A stretch of DNA of 64,000 nt from Flavobacterium sediminis (GTDB lineage: Bacteria > Bacteroidota > Bacteroidia > Flavobacteriales > Flavobacteriaceae). The stretch spans positions 2,480,001 to 2,544,000 of the forward strand of contig NZ_CP029463.1 of assembly GCF_003148385.1 (NCBI RefSeq). Direction: 5' to 3'. The notes under the pieces were generated by a model. The model saw only the letters and a list, made by a program, of their open reading frames with translations, was not told where the DNA came from and did not search any database. The position numbers were made by a program, and so were the translations under genes. Of the stretch, positions 1 to 9,437 are shown piece by piece. Position 1 is the stretch's first letter; every line of letters begins with the position of its first letter.

Positions 1-1
1 T

Positions 2-550
2 GAAGTCGACGGAAATTATCCAGACGTTTTGATGCAGGAAGCCGAAAAGATTTTGAGTGTTGTGGAACAATTTGAAGTCGACGAAGTGCTATTTGCCGAT
101 ACCGAAGATCAAAAAAATGCTTTATGGAGAATGCGTCGTGGTGTTGCCGAAGCCGTTAAAGCTAATTCTGTTTATAAAGAAGAAGATACGGTTGTGCCGC
201 GCTATGAATTGCCTACGTTATTAAAAGGAATTAAAGAAGCCGGAAAAAAATATGGTTTTCAATCGGTTTGTTACGGACATGCCGGCGACGGAAATTTACA
301 CGTGAACATCATCAAAGGAAATTTAACGGATGAGCAGTGGCAAACGGAAGTCAGAAAAGGAATTGTTGAGATTTTTGAATTGACTAAATCTTTAAACGGA
401 ACATTATCGGGCGAACATGGCATTGGTTACGTACAAAAAGATTTTATGCCAATTATTTTCAATGAAACGAGTTTGAATTTAATGAAAGGAATCAAGCAAC
501 TTTTTGATCCGAATAACATTATGAATCCCGGGAAAATTTTACCGAATTAG
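2..550 (+). CDS. FAD-linked oxidase, C-terminal part (GlcD/D-2-hydroxyacid dehydrogenase family), 5' end outside window
   Basis: The reading frame is open from base 2, so the gene starts before the window; the methionine near base 32 is internal. About 182 residues are present and match the C-terminal domain of FAD-linked oxidases such as glycolate oxidase GlcD or D-lactate dehydrogenase. Visible family motifs are GHAGDGNLHVN, LSGEHGIG and the terminal LFDPNNIMNPGKI. Such enzymes oxidise a 2-hydroxyacid to the 2-oxoacid and pass electrons to a carrier. The substrate cannot be told from this part. The gene ends at a strong bidirectional terminator shared with the convergent ATPase gene. Confidence 0.85.
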   Translation, partial: EVDGNYPDVLMQEAEKILSVVEQFEVDEVLFADTEDQKNALWRMRRGVAEAVKANSVYKEEDTVVPRYELPTLLKGIKEAGKKYGFQSVCYGHAGDGNLHVNIIKGNLTDEQWQTEVRKGIVEIFELTKSLNGTLSGEHGIGYVQKDFMPIIFNETSLNLMKGIKQLFDPNNIMNPGKILPN

Positions 551-555
551 ATAAA

Positions 556-580
556 AAAAGACCTCAATTTGAGGTCTTTT
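556..580. terminator. Bidirectional intrinsic terminator
   Basis: A perfect 11-bp stem (AAAAGACCTCA / TGAGGTCTTTT) with a 3-nt loop sits between the convergent oxidase and ATPase genes. It has A-rich and T-rich flanks on both sides, so it can serve both strands. Confidence 0.85.
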
Positions 581-584
581 CTTT

Positions 585-3500
585 TTACTTTTTGTCTGAC
601 AATACATTTTTAATGCCATTCAAACCTTCTGCAAAATCTTCCAATAAGGCAACAACCTGATTCATTTTGTCGTTACCTCCAAAACTTTTCAAACGATTGT
701 TTTTCTTGAAAATCGTTTTGATTTCTCCCCAACGTGCTTTTTCAGCTTCACTTTGAATTTGCATGATTTCTTTCAATTTCAAAAGATTGGCTTCTGCACC
801 TGTGGTTAAGGTTTGCGATTCGTTTTTATAATGCGATAAAACAATTTGTTCTACTTCTTTATCGGTGTGAATCGGTTCAATTTTGGCAACTAATTTATTC
901 ATATCACGATACGAACCTTGTAATTTAAAAATCGGTTCTGAACGGTATTCATCTGCCATTGCTGCCGATTGAATGTACATTTCATTTACCCGAATTACCG
1001 TATTGCGTACTTGAATGATTTTTTCCAAAACGTTTTTGAAATCTTCAATTTCCTGAGTCGTAAAATTTCCGTCAACAGCAACATTCGGATTGTTATGAAC
1101 AATGCCATCGTATACTTCGTAAAGATTTTTCATTCCCGCTTGCGTCAAACGTGTCATAAACGAATTGGACAAAATGGAGTTTTCAATCAAACTCAAATCA
1201 AACAATTCAGCATTTACGCCAGATATTTCGCCTAAATTATACGTATCAGCACGGTTGGCTAACATATCAGGAATTTGGAATTTTTCACCACTTTCGGTAT
1301 ACGGATTGCCAGCCATAACCAAACAAAAACGTTTGGAACGCAAATCGTAAGTTTTGGCTTCGCCGTTAAAAATACCTTCAATTTTTCGTTGTCCGTCGGC
1401 CAAAGAAATAAACTTTTGTAAAAATTCAGGATTACAATGCTGAATATCATCTAAATATAACATTACATTGTCGCCCATTTCAAAAGCTAAGTTCAGTTTT
1501 TCCAATTCTTGTTTGGCTCCCGCATTTTTTGCTTCACTCGGATCGGTTGATGTGATTTCGTGCCCCAAAGAAGGTCCGTTGATTTTCATAAAAACCAATC
1601 CCATTCGGTCGGCTAAATATTCCATCAAAGTTGTTTTTCCATAACCCGGAGGCGAAACCAACAACAACATTCCCATTCGGTCTGTTCGTTTTGTTTCTCC
1701 GGTCGCACCGATTTGTTTTGCTAAATTGGCTCCAATTAAAGGAAAATAAACTTCGTTAATCAATTTATTTCTGATGAAAGAAGTCAACACCTGCGTACTG
1801 AACGTTTCCAATTTGAACTGCTTTCTTTTGTCGGCAACCCAATGTTTTTTCAACTGTTGGAATTCCAAAAACTTCGGTTGAATTTTTTCAATGTAATATT
1901 CCAGTTTTTGACTGAATTGATGAAAATTTAAGGTGTAAACTTCTTCTTTTTGCAACGTTTTAAATGCATTCAATTCTTCAGAAGCATTGGTTTTCACTAC
2001 TTGATTTGATTTCAAATCATGCACCAATAAAAACACAGCTATTTCGTCTAAAGTTCCTTCTGTTGTGGTAATATCTTGCTCTAATAAATAGGTTTTTACA
2101 GCATTGAACACAATATCAAAACACGCGGAAGGAAACGGATACAAATCTTCAATTCGTTGGAAAAAAGCCAGATCTTTACCTTGTTCCTTTAGATTTTTCA
2201 CGAAACTTTGATAATGCGTATTGGCTTCGTCGTTTACCGTGAAAGCGTTTCTGTTTTCTTTTTTAAGATAAGAAGCCGCTTTGTAAGACGAAATGCTTCC
2301 AAAATGATCGAATTGTGTTTTAAAAAGTTCAATTTTCTCCGAAAGCTGTTTGTTCAAATATTTGAATTGCTCGGTATTTTTGAACGTTTGCTTCAATAAT
2401 TCAATGGCTTGAAATTGCTTTTCGTAATATGATTTTTCGCTTTCTTCTAAAAAGAACCAAAACAATTGCGCCAAAGCTCTTTCTGATGGCGAATAGCGCA
2501 GCAAACCTAATTGGTTGTTCAATTGCTGCAACTTGGTCACAATTTGCAAAGCATCTTCATCGTGAACGCCTTTTACCAAACCTTCGCCAAAATGATTCGC
2601 GAAAAATTCTTCAATAGCAGCTCGATTTGTTTTTTCTGTTCCGATATCCGGATTTTTCAAAAACACGTTCCATGCAATATATTCGATTTTTTTTACCGAT
2701 TGATTTTCAGTAACAAACTCCTGATTCCAAACGTCTTTGAATGAATCAATTTCTTGATATTCAATAGGCTGATAAAAATTAGTTCCCGTTAAATGATAGA
2801 AATACTGATTGTTTTTGGTCACCAAAGTCAAATCGAGTTTTTGCTTGTTTACCGCAAATTTGTAATTTCCTAAAGCAATAATATTTTCGCCGTCTTCATA
2901 AATTTCATTTCGATCTTTCAGTTTGCGAATCGCTTCTTGCTGAGCCGTTTTTAACTGAGTCAACAATTCTTCCGATTTATTGGCATCGTTTAGATTATGC
3001 AATTGTTGGGCAATATCCCTAACTTTTTCAATCATCAAATCGGATGCAAAATAACCATTGATCTCAATTTCGGTTGCAAACGAAGCTACTTTATTAGCCA
3101 AACCTTTCAAAATACGTTCCGCCGATTGAAATAAATTGGTCGTACGCTTGTTTCTGGCTTCGGTTAACTGAACGCCTTTGGTTTGAAACTGTTGGTAGAT
3201 TTCTTCTCTTTTTTCGCCGATAACTTGAATAAATTCGTCAAAATCTACATATTTGGCTTCCATTTCTTCCAACTGAATCGCCAATTTGTTTAAGAAATCC
3301 TGACATTTATCGGGTGTGTTTGCCAATTCGTAGAAATTAATCGCCGTTTGATCAAACAACGTGACTTGCGCTTTAAAATCGGCTGCCAATTCTTTACCGG
3401 AAAGCTCTCTTTTTTTATTGTTTAACGCAATTCGTTCTTGATTAATCAACGAAAATAGAACAGAAATATTTTCGATAATTTGGGTTGAATGCGATGCGTC

Positions 3501-5399
3501 TTCAATTTTTAAATTGTTGACAATGTCTACCAAAAGTTCTAATTGGTTGGCCAAATTATCTAAGTTCTTCTCAATTTCTTTCCCTTGAATCGTTTTGGTC
3601 AAATGGGTAATTTCAGCCGACAAGCCATCAATGGTTTCCTGATAAGGCGCCAAAGCTTGTGGTTCTAACAAAAACGAAACACAATTGGTTGCCAATTCAT
3701 CTGCCAAAGTTCCCAATTGGGTTTCCCAAACTTCAATTTGTTTGACATCGGCATATTGTAAATCTTTAGCCGAAATCATTTCGCCTCGCAACGAACGAAT
3801 TTCAGCCAATGAAACAATATATTGCTGTAAATTAGTATACGATTGATAGTTTAATTCGCTGGTTTTATTTTGAAATTTTTCATGAATTTCATCTAAAGCG
3901 GCTGCCGTTTTCTTCTTAATTTCCTGAACTTTTTCAAATTCGTTAATGGCAGTATGTGCAATATTCCGGATTTCTAAAAGCGGTTCGTTGATACTGAAAA
4001 CGCCTTTGTCTTGCAAGAAATAATAGCTATCTAAAATAGTTGTGGTTTGTTTCACAATTTCGTTATACAAACCATTATACGTGTCTTTTTTGCTCAAAAA
4101 CACTTGCAATTCCTGACATTCCGCCATTAAACGTACCAAGTCTTTATTCCCGACTTTGTAGAGAATATTGTCTTTGTTTTGTTCGTTTACAACAACATCT
4201 TTAGTAAAAGGCGTTTGCCAAATTTGTACCAAATGATGTTTGGTATCTTCATTTCCTCTGAAATAACACATTTTTCCGTCTTCAAAAAGCGTAAAACCGC
4301 TGCATTGAATAGGCGTTTCAATAGCTTGTTTGATGATGTTGTAAGGGATCAGCAAATATTCGTGTTGTTCCTGATCGTAAAAAACGTAAAGGAAGTTTTC
4401 GCCGTTAATTCCGGAAATTTTCTTGTAAAAATACACCGGACGATTTTCGGATTCCAACACTTTAATTTCGCCGGTTTGCAACGCAAAACCATTAGGAAAA
4501 ATCAACCCTTGGTTTTCGGGCAACAAAACACCGGAATATTCCAAAGAATCAATTCGGGCAACTTTCTTTTCCTTATGATTGTAAATAAAATATCGTTCGT
4601 TTTCTAAATACGGTTTGATTTTAAAAACCAACAGATTGTGATAGTCGAAAAAGTGAATTTCAGCATCGTCCAACGTTTGGTCTTTATGAATAACATCTTC
4701 GCTGTAAATTCCTTTTCCGGTTTGTGTATTGTCTTCGACTTTTACCGTAATATCGCCACCGATGGCTTCCACAAAAACTTTATCGGCTAAGGAAACATGC
4801 GGATGCGCACCCGTGCGTTGCATGTCGCGCGTTGCTTTGGTCCACTGAAATTCGTGTTGATTGGGAAACTTTACTTCCGCGGCACTTCTTGCATCTACAA
4901 AAACAAGCGTTTCGTCTTTAATCAACCATTTAAAAGCCTTAATATCAGAAGGACTTGCTGATAGTTGGAAAACGAAATACAAATAATTATTAGCAATAAA
5001 AAACTTGACGAAAGTGGTATTTCGATAATATTTGTATAAATTTTTGAATTCCTCAATAAAGGTTTGATCCTGCAACCAGATAAGCGGCTGCGGTTCAAAA
5101 TGATTGTTGGTAAACGTGTACATGGAAAACACATCTTCCAAAGCGATCTCTGTTTTTAGCCCTAGATGTGTTTGATGTCCTACCAAACAAGTATTTCCAA
5201 GCGAAATGATATCGCGGATTTTGCAACTTTGTTCTGTAGAAAGACGTTCGTTAGCAATTAAATTGTATTCAACGCCTCCGAAAATCTTTTTGCGTTCTTC
5301 ATCGAGTTGAAAAATACGTTTGGATAGTTCGTTTTTTTGTTCATTCAATCGTTTTTGAATGATTTCGTATGTTCCGTTTTGCATAGATTCGCTACTCAT
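585..5399 (-). CDS. Giant AAA ATPase, 'DNA repair ATPase' family (DUF3686-like)
   Basis: A 1,604-residue protein. The C-terminal third carries an AAA+ module: Walker A SPPGYGKTT near residue 1250, Walker B VMLYLDDIQ near residue 1311, and an NPYTESGEKFQIPDMLANRAD stretch typical of MoxR-like or DUF3686 ATPases. The N-terminal half is mixed beta-rich sequence followed by long helical, probably coiled-coil, segments (about 430-800). It is the last gene of a leftward five-gene cluster, 90 bp after the flotillin gene. The 'DNA repair' label in databases is by weak similarity; the flotillin/PspA context points to membrane stress or remodelling. No signal peptide or membrane segment is seen, so it is probably cytoplasmic. 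The function is inferred. Confidence 0.75.
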   Translation of the reverse strand: MSSESMQNGTYEIIQKRLNEQKNELSKRIFQLDEERKKIFGGVEYNLIANERLSTEQSCKIRDIISLGNTCLVGHQTHLGLKTEIALEDVFSMYTFTNNHFEPQPLIWLQDQTFIEEFKNLYKYYRNTTFVKFFIANNYLYFVFQLSASPSDIKAFKWLIKDETLVFVDARSAAEVKFPNQHEFQWTKATRDMQRTGAHPHVSLADKVFVEAIGGDITVKVEDNTQTGKGIYSEDVIHKDQTLDDAEIHFFDYHNLLVFKIKPYLENERYFIYNHKEKKVARIDSLEYSGVLLPENQGLIFPNGFALQTGEIKVLESENRPVYFYKKISGINGENFLYVFYDQEQHEYLLIPYNIIKQAIETPIQCSGFTLFEDGKMCYFRGNEDTKHHLVQIWQTPFTKDVVVNEQNKDNILYKVGNKDLVRLMAECQELQVFLSKKDTYNGLYNEIVKQTTTILDSYYFLQDKGVFSINEPLLEIRNIAHTAINEFEKVQEIKKKTAAALDEIHEKFQNKTSELNYQSYTNLQQYIVSLAEIRSLRGEMISAKDLQYADVKQIEVWETQLGTLADELATNCVSFLLEPQALAPYQETIDGLSAEITHLTKTIQGKEIEKNLDNLANQLELLVDIVNNLKIEDASHSTQIIENISVLFSLINQERIALNNKKRELSGKELAADFKAQVTLFDQTAINFYELANTPDKCQDFLNKLAIQLEEMEAKYVDFDEFIQVIGEKREEIYQQFQTKGVQLTEARNKRTTNLFQSAERILKGLANKVASFATEIEINGYFASDLMIEKVRDIAQQLHNLNDANKSEELLTQLKTAQQEAIRKLKDRNEIYEDGENIIALGNYKFAVNKQKLDLTLVTKNNQYFYHLTGTNFYQPIEYQEIDSFKDVWNQEFVTENQSVKKIEYIAWNVFLKNPDIGTEKTNRAAIEEFFANHFGEGLVKGVHDEDALQIVTKLQQLNNQLGLLRYSPSERALAQLFWFFLEESEKSYYEKQFQAIELLKQTFKNTEQFKYLNKQLSEKIELFKTQFDHFGSISSYKAASYLKKENRNAFTVNDEANTHYQSFVKNLKEQGKDLAFFQRIEDLYPFPSACFDIVFNAVKTYLLEQDITTTEGTLDEIAVFLLVHDLKSNQVVKTNASEELNAFKTLQKEEVYTLNFHQFSQKLEYYIEKIQPKFLEFQQLKKHWVADKRKQFKLETFSTQVLTSFIRNKLINEVYFPLIGANLAKQIGATGETKRTDRMGMLLLVSPPGYGKTTLMEYLADRMGLVFMKINGPSLGHEITSTDPSEAKNAGAKQELEKLNLAFEMGDNVMLYLDDIQHCNPEFLQKFISLADGQRKIEGIFNGEAKTYDLRSKRFCLVMAGNPYTESGEKFQIPDMLANRADTYNLGEISGVNAELFDLSLIENSILSNSFMTRLTQAGMKNLYEVYDGIVHNNPNVAVDGNFTTQEIEDFKNVLEKIIQVRNTVIRVNEMYIQSAAMADEYRSEPIFKLQGSYRDMNKLVAKIEPIHTDKEVEQIVLSHYKNESQTLTTGAEANLLKLKEIMQIQSEAEKARWGEIKTIFKKNNRLKSFGGNDKMNQVVALLEDFAEGLNGIKNVLSDKK

Positions 5400-5489
5400 T
5401 TGTTATATGAAGAAAATAGAGAAATAGGATAAAAAGCCAACTGCTCCAAAGAATGAAGCAATTGGCACTGAACTTAAAGAAATAAAGAT

Positions 5490-7502
5490 TTATTTTAACG
5501 GCTTATTGTCGATTCCTAAGTGTCTTGCCATGTCTAAAGCTTTGGCTAAAACACTTTGTTCGTTATCGTTTGCAACACCTTTTAGTTTAAAAATCAAAGA
5601 AGCTATGCTTAGGTTTTTGATGTCTTCAGATGAAACTTTGTATTTGTCTACTAATTGCATCACTTTACCAACCAAATTTCCTTCTTCATCATTGCTTAAT
5701 AAAGCTTCTTTTACCAATTGCGCATTTTCGCTGTGCTGAATAAATTTATCAATTCCTTTACCGGCAGAGATTTGGCGAACTACATTGTCAAAGAAAGTAC
5801 TTTCACCACCTACGATGTCGATATTAGCGGTTTTGAAAGCTTCACCAAGAACAACAGCTTGTGCTTCGGCGATGTCTTTTTGAATAGCGATTTGTGCCAA
5901 TTCTACTTCTTTTTCTTTTGCTAATTTCAAACGGAACTCTTCGTGATCTTTTCCGGCATCGTTTAGTTTTTTCATTGCTTCTGCTTTTTCGGTAATTCCG
6001 GCAGCTTCTGCTAATGCTTTTTCTTTGATAACTTCGGCTTCTGCTAAACCTTCTTTTTTGTTGGCATCGGCTTTTTTCTCAATAATAGTTGCTTCTACAA
6101 TACCTTGACGCTCGTGTGCTTCAGCTTTAGCATGCATTACCTGTGCTTCAGATAAACCAAGAGTAGCTTCTTCTTTAGCTTGTGCATCAGCAATGATTTT
6201 TCTTGCTTCTGCTTCTTTTTCGGCAGCATCGCGTTTTGCTTGCGCTTCGATCACATATTTTTGAGCGTCTTTTTCAGCAGCTAATTTACGTGCTTCGGCA
6301 GCTTTGGTTTCTACAATTAAACGTTCTTCAGCTTCTTTACTCGCAGCAATAATCTGAACTTGTTTGTCTCTTTCAGCAGCTTTTAAGGCTTCTACATCTA
6401 AAATTCCTTGTTGTTCTTCTACCACCGTTTTTTCTTTCATTAAACGCTCGCGAATCACATCCTGAATATTTTTCTTTTCAAGCTCTACTGCTTTTTCTTT
6501 TTCGATATCAGCAAGAGCCACAACGCGTTCTTTTTCGGTCGCTTCTAACAAACGGTCCTTTTGTACTCTTTCCGTTTCTACTAAATCGGCACGTTCTTTG
6601 TTTTTGGCAGCAATGACAACTTGACGTTGTTTGTTTTCTTCTGCAATTTGAAGTTTTTCTTCGGTAGAAATGCGAACGCTTTCATATTTTAAACGCTCTT
6701 CTTCAGCTACTTTTAAAATTTCAGCATTTTCACGTGCTTTAATATTCTCTACTTCACGTTTTTGTGATTCTTCTTTTTCAGCCAATTGTTTTTCCAATTC
6801 TAAAATTGCTTCACGTGCTTCAACATCTTGTTTTTTGATGGTTTTTTCTTCTTCACGTCTTACCAGATTGGCTTTAATATTTTGATTAGCTGTTAATTCG
6901 GTGATTTTTTTGATCCCTTCCGCATCTAAGATATTGTCTTTATTTAACTGAGCTAATGACGTTTGTTCTAAATAGTCGATGGCACAATCATCTAACACAT
7001 AACCGTTCAGGTCCGTTCCGATGATGCTTAAGATTTCGTGACGGAATTCGCTTCGTGCTTCATATAATTCAATGAACTCAAATTTTTTACCTACTGTTTT
7101 TAAAGCTTCTGAAAATTTAGCTTCAAACAGCTCTCTTAAGGTAGAAATATCAGATGCTCTTTGACAGCCAATAGTTTGTGCTACGTTGACAATGTCATCA
7201 ACAGATTTATTGACACGAACGAAAAAAGCTACCTGAATGTCAGCACGCATGTTGTCTTTACAAATAAGTCCGTCTTTACCTTCTCTGGAAATCTCTAATT
7301 TTTTTACGGAAATGTCCATGTTTTCCTGACGGTGGATCACAGGAATTACGATACCTGCATTAAAAAACACTTTGGTTCCGCCATAACCTGTTCTAAGGAT
7401 TACAACTCCCTGAACTGTTTTTTTGTACATGGATAAAATCCAGAAGATTAGTCCTAATCCGGCTATGATGATTACAGCCAAAGTAATGTAAAATGTACTC
7501 AT
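5490..7502 (-). CDS. Flotillin-family SPFH domain protein (YqiK-like)
   Basis: 670 residues. One N-terminal membrane helix (about residues 5-25) is followed by an SPFH/band-7 domain (about 30-200), then a very long Glu/Ala/Lys-rich coiled coil (about 200-560) and a flotillin-type C-terminus. Flotillins scaffold membrane microdomains on the inner face of the cytoplasmic membrane. It lies 32 bp downstream of the OB-fold membrane protein gene, an arrangement like E. coli yqiJ-yqiK. The identity follows from architecture and context; the exact role is inferred. Confidence 0.85.
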   Translation of the reverse strand: MSTFYITLAVIIIAGLGLIFWILSMYKKTVQGVVILRTGYGGTKVFFNAGIVIPVIHRQENMDISVKKLEISREGKDGLICKDNMRADIQVAFFVRVNKSVDDIVNVAQTIGCQRASDISTLRELFEAKFSEALKTVGKKFEFIELYEARSEFRHEILSIIGTDLNGYVLDDCAIDYLEQTSLAQLNKDNILDAEGIKKITELTANQNIKANLVRREEEKTIKKQDVEAREAILELEKQLAEKEESQKREVENIKARENAEILKVAEEERLKYESVRISTEEKLQIAEENKQRQVVIAAKNKERADLVETERVQKDRLLEATEKERVVALADIEKEKAVELEKKNIQDVIRERLMKEKTVVEEQQGILDVEALKAAERDKQVQIIAASKEAEERLIVETKAAEARKLAAEKDAQKYVIEAQAKRDAAEKEAEARKIIADAQAKEEATLGLSEAQVMHAKAEAHERQGIVEATIIEKKADANKKEGLAEAEVIKEKALAEAAGITEKAEAMKKLNDAGKDHEEFRLKLAKEKEVELAQIAIQKDIAEAQAVVLGEAFKTANIDIVGGESTFFDNVVRQISAGKGIDKFIQHSENAQLVKEALLSNDEEGNLVGKVMQLVDKYKVSSEDIKNLSIASLIFKLKGVANDNEQSVLAKALDMARHLGIDNKPLK

Positions 7503-7534
7503 AAATTAATTTTGAATAATTACGTTAGTTTCTA

Positions 7535-8191
7535 TTAAATTTCATATGTTCTTTCTATGTAGAAGAATTTTTTTTGTGGTTCTTCGTCAACGATTATTGC
7601 TTTTTCGCCTTGTTTAATTAATGAACCGTCTTTGCTTTTTACCATTAATCGGATCGGATCTTTATTAATGATCAGTTCCAACATGCCGATTTTATCGGCT
7701 TCTGTTTTGGTAATCATAGTGCCGGTTCTTCCTAAATAGTCATACGCTATTTCTCCTTTGTGATTGATCTCTTTAAAGACCGGTTTCAGCGGAGTACAAA
7801 TATATTTTGTAAGGAATAAACTCACTATAAATGCCGGAATGATGGTTATAAAAAAGAACCAGTTCGGCAGTGGTAAATAAAAGCTTAGGTTAACATTGAT
7901 AAGCCAGGTAAATAAGAACGCTAATGTTAAAAAGAACGTGATAGGAATAATATCCAGATTAAGGAATTTTAGAAATTGAATGAATGATGAAGTATCAGCA
8001 TCTACTTCGACCAATCCGTCCGGATTATCAAGGTCACCGTCTAAGTCGAGATCCGCATCTAAATCGAGATCAAAGTCACCAATTCCGGTAAGTATCGTAA
8101 ACAGCCAATACAAAACGCTCAGTATTAAAATAATACTCAGTATCGCATTGGCGGGCGTAAACGATATTTCAATTAATTCTTCAAAACTCAT
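7535..8191 (-). CDS. YqiJ/NfeD-like membrane protein with OB-fold domain
   Basis: 218 residues with three predicted membrane helices (about 12-34, 82-102, 107-130) and a C-terminal beta-rich part (about 140-218) that fits the OB-fold of NfeD/YqiJ proteins. Between helices 1 and 2 is a strikingly acidic alternating segment, FDLDLDADLDLDGDLD (about residues 40-55), which could bind divalent cations. NfeD-type proteins pair with flotillin/stomatin partners, and the flotillin gene follows directly. The gap to the upstream pspA-like gene is 2 bp, so the two are almost certainly co-transcribed and translationally coupled. Confidence 0.8.
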   Translation of the reverse strand: MSFEELIEISFTPANAILSIILILSVLYWLFTILTGIGDFDLDLDADLDLDGDLDNPDGLVEVDADTSSFIQFLKFLNLDIIPITFFLTLAFLFTWLINVNLSFYLPLPNWFFFITIIPAFIVSLFLTKYICTPLKPVFKEINHKGEIAYDYLGRTGTMITKTEADKIGMLELIINKDPIRLMVKSKDGSLIKQGEKAIIVDEEPQKKFFYIERTYEI

Positions 8192-8193
8192 TC

Positions 8194-8895
8194 TTAGTTA
8201 GCATTGAATTGTTCTTTTAATTTTTGAAGCTCTGCTTCGGCTTTGTTTTCTGTTGTATCTACTACCGCATTGATCTCTTCGTCTATACTTTTCGACGCAT
8301 TTGCAATTTCTCCGTATGCATCGGCTAGCGCTTCCTGTTGTTGTACTTTGTCTTTCATTTTTTCCAACATACTTATTGTACTGTCTGAATCCAATTGCGT
8401 CATTTTTTTATTGATGTCCTGTGTCGCTTGACTTACCTGAACTCTGGCACGCAATGTTTTCAATTCACCTTCCCATTTTGCAATAGTTGATTTTAACGAG
8501 TTGATATTCGTTTGCATTTTTTCAACATCCTGTTCCAGTTTTTGACTTTCCGCTTCTGCTAATTTAGCATCCTGAACAGCTTGTTCTTTCATTTTTAAGG
8601 CTTCTTTTGCCAAACGGTCGCTTTCTTCCGTAGCAATCTCTTCCTTGATCCCTTTTTGAACCAGAAGCATGGCTTTATTTTGATAATCTTCTGATTTATT
8701 CAAAAGCGAAGCATGTTCGTTCTTTCTTCGGATGGCCAAAGCTTTTACCTGAGCCATAGCCTGAACACTTTTGTCCAGTTGTTCTTTCATTTCTCTGATT
8801 CCTTGCTCCGTCATTTTGATCGGGTCTTCCAAACCGTCTATAGCAGCATGTGCTTCTGCTTTACCTATTCTAAAAAGTCGTTTAAAAATATTCAT
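8194..8895 (-). CDS. PspA/IM30 family membrane-stress protein
   Basis: 233 residues, almost entirely helical, beginning MNIFKRLFRIGKAEAHAAID: an amphipathic start followed by the AHAAIDGLEDPIKM stretch typical of PspA/IM30 (ESCRT-III related). Heptad patterns continue to the end, where the tail is Glu-rich. PspA proteins bind stressed inner membranes and assemble into rods. The gene is second in the cluster, 21 bp after the YbjN-like gene and 2 bp before the OB-fold gene. No PspF, PspB or PspC homologue is present in the window, so control must differ from E. coli psp. Confidence 0.88.
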   Translation of the reverse strand: MNIFKRLFRIGKAEAHAAIDGLEDPIKMTEQGIREMKEQLDKSVQAMAQVKALAIRRKNEHASLLNKSEDYQNKAMLLVQKGIKEEIATEESDRLAKEALKMKEQAVQDAKLAEAESQKLEQDVEKMQTNINSLKSTIAKWEGELKTLRARVQVSQATQDINKKMTQLDSDSTISMLEKMKDKVQQQEALADAYGEIANASKSIDEEINAVVDTTENKAEAELQKLKEQFNAN

Positions 8896-8916
8896 AGTTG
8901 TCTAATATTATTTGTT

Positions 8917-9318
8917 CTACAATTTGCTAAAACTGATCATCTCAGCCGAATATTCACTAAGTAACAAACTCAATGAATTAATAGTTCCTACCAATTCGTT
9001 TTGGTCTAAATTTTCGGTTTGGAGTGTATCTCTGAAAATCACTCGCTCTCCTGTTTCATCTAAAACGAACGCACCATGAACAATATCCCTGTTCTTAATC
9101 AGAAGTTGTTTGTATACTTCCGGTTGATCTTTTTTACAACTAAATAAAAATTGTTCAATAATCAATATTTGTGGCGCAATAACCAATATCATGTTTTTGA
9201 TTCCCTCAGCTTCCTTGCTGATAATAAAAGTTTGATGATTCGGGTTTTCGTGCACAATTTCAATATTGAGTTCGAGTAACCAATCTTTAATTTTAGTGTA
9301 CAATTTTTCTCGTTGCAT
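8917..9318 (-). CDS. YbjN / type III chaperone-like small protein
   Basis: 133 residues with no signal peptide. The alternating helix-strand pattern (KIKDWLLELNIE, then HQTFIISKEAEGIKNMILVIAPQILIIEQF) resembles YbjN-domain or Tir-chaperone-like proteins that often stand first in PspA gene clusters. It is the first gene of the leftward operon; a TAAATTTG -7 box at 9344-9351 lies upstream. It may be a cytosolic partner or chaperone for the downstream membrane proteins. The family assignment is moderate and the function is not known. Confidence 0.6.
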   Translation of the reverse strand: MQREKLYTKIKDWLLELNIEIVHENPNHQTFIISKEAEGIKNMILVIAPQILIIEQFLFSCKKDQPEVYKQLLIKNRDIVHGAFVLDETGERVIFRDTLQTENLDQNELVGTINSLSLLLSEYSAEMISFSKL

Positions 9319-9343
9319 TAAATAGAGATTAGTGTTGTCTTAA

Positions 9344-9351
9344 CAAATTTA
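9344..9351 (-). promoter_or_regulatory. -7 promoter box of the YbjN-PspA-flotillin-ATPase operon
   Basis: The minus strand reads TAAATTTG, an exact match to the Bacteroidota consensus TAnnTTTG, 26 bp upstream of the first gene's ATG. It faces away from the XRE promoter at 9407. Confidence 0.6.
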
Positions 9352-9365
9352 GACAAAAAAAATTA

Positions 9366-9386
9366 ATTTGCAAAAAATATTAGCAA
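9366..9386. promoter_or_regulatory. Candidate operator between divergent promoters (21-bp repeated sequence)
   Basis: The sequence contains TTGC-N11-GCAA as an imperfect inverted repeat (9368-9386) and lies midway between the two divergent -7 boxes. The whole 21-bp stretch is repeated without mismatch at 9751-9771 inside the xre gene. A binding site for the neighbouring XRE regulator is an inference. Confidence 0.4.
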
Positions 9387-9406
9387 TATTATAAAAATAT
9401 TTTCAT

Positions 9407-9414
9407 TACCTTTG
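9407..9414 (+). promoter_or_regulatory. -7 promoter box of the XRE regulator gene
   Basis: TACCTTTG matches TAnnTTTG exactly. It overlaps the region in which an earlier TTG (9417) could be read as a start, which supports the ATG at 9438 as the true start. Confidence 0.6.
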
Positions 9415-9437
9415 TTTTGTACTTCAAAAAAAGTAAT

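Noticed and set aside
4179-4607. 142-codon open frame on the plus strand
   Set aside because: It lies wholly antisense to the giant ATPase gene, has no recognisable domain and mirrors the codon pattern of that gene.
5400-5489. Internal promoter or terminator between flotillin and ATPase genes
   Set aside because: No hairpin or TAnnTTTG box was found, so the ATPase gene is treated as part of the operon.
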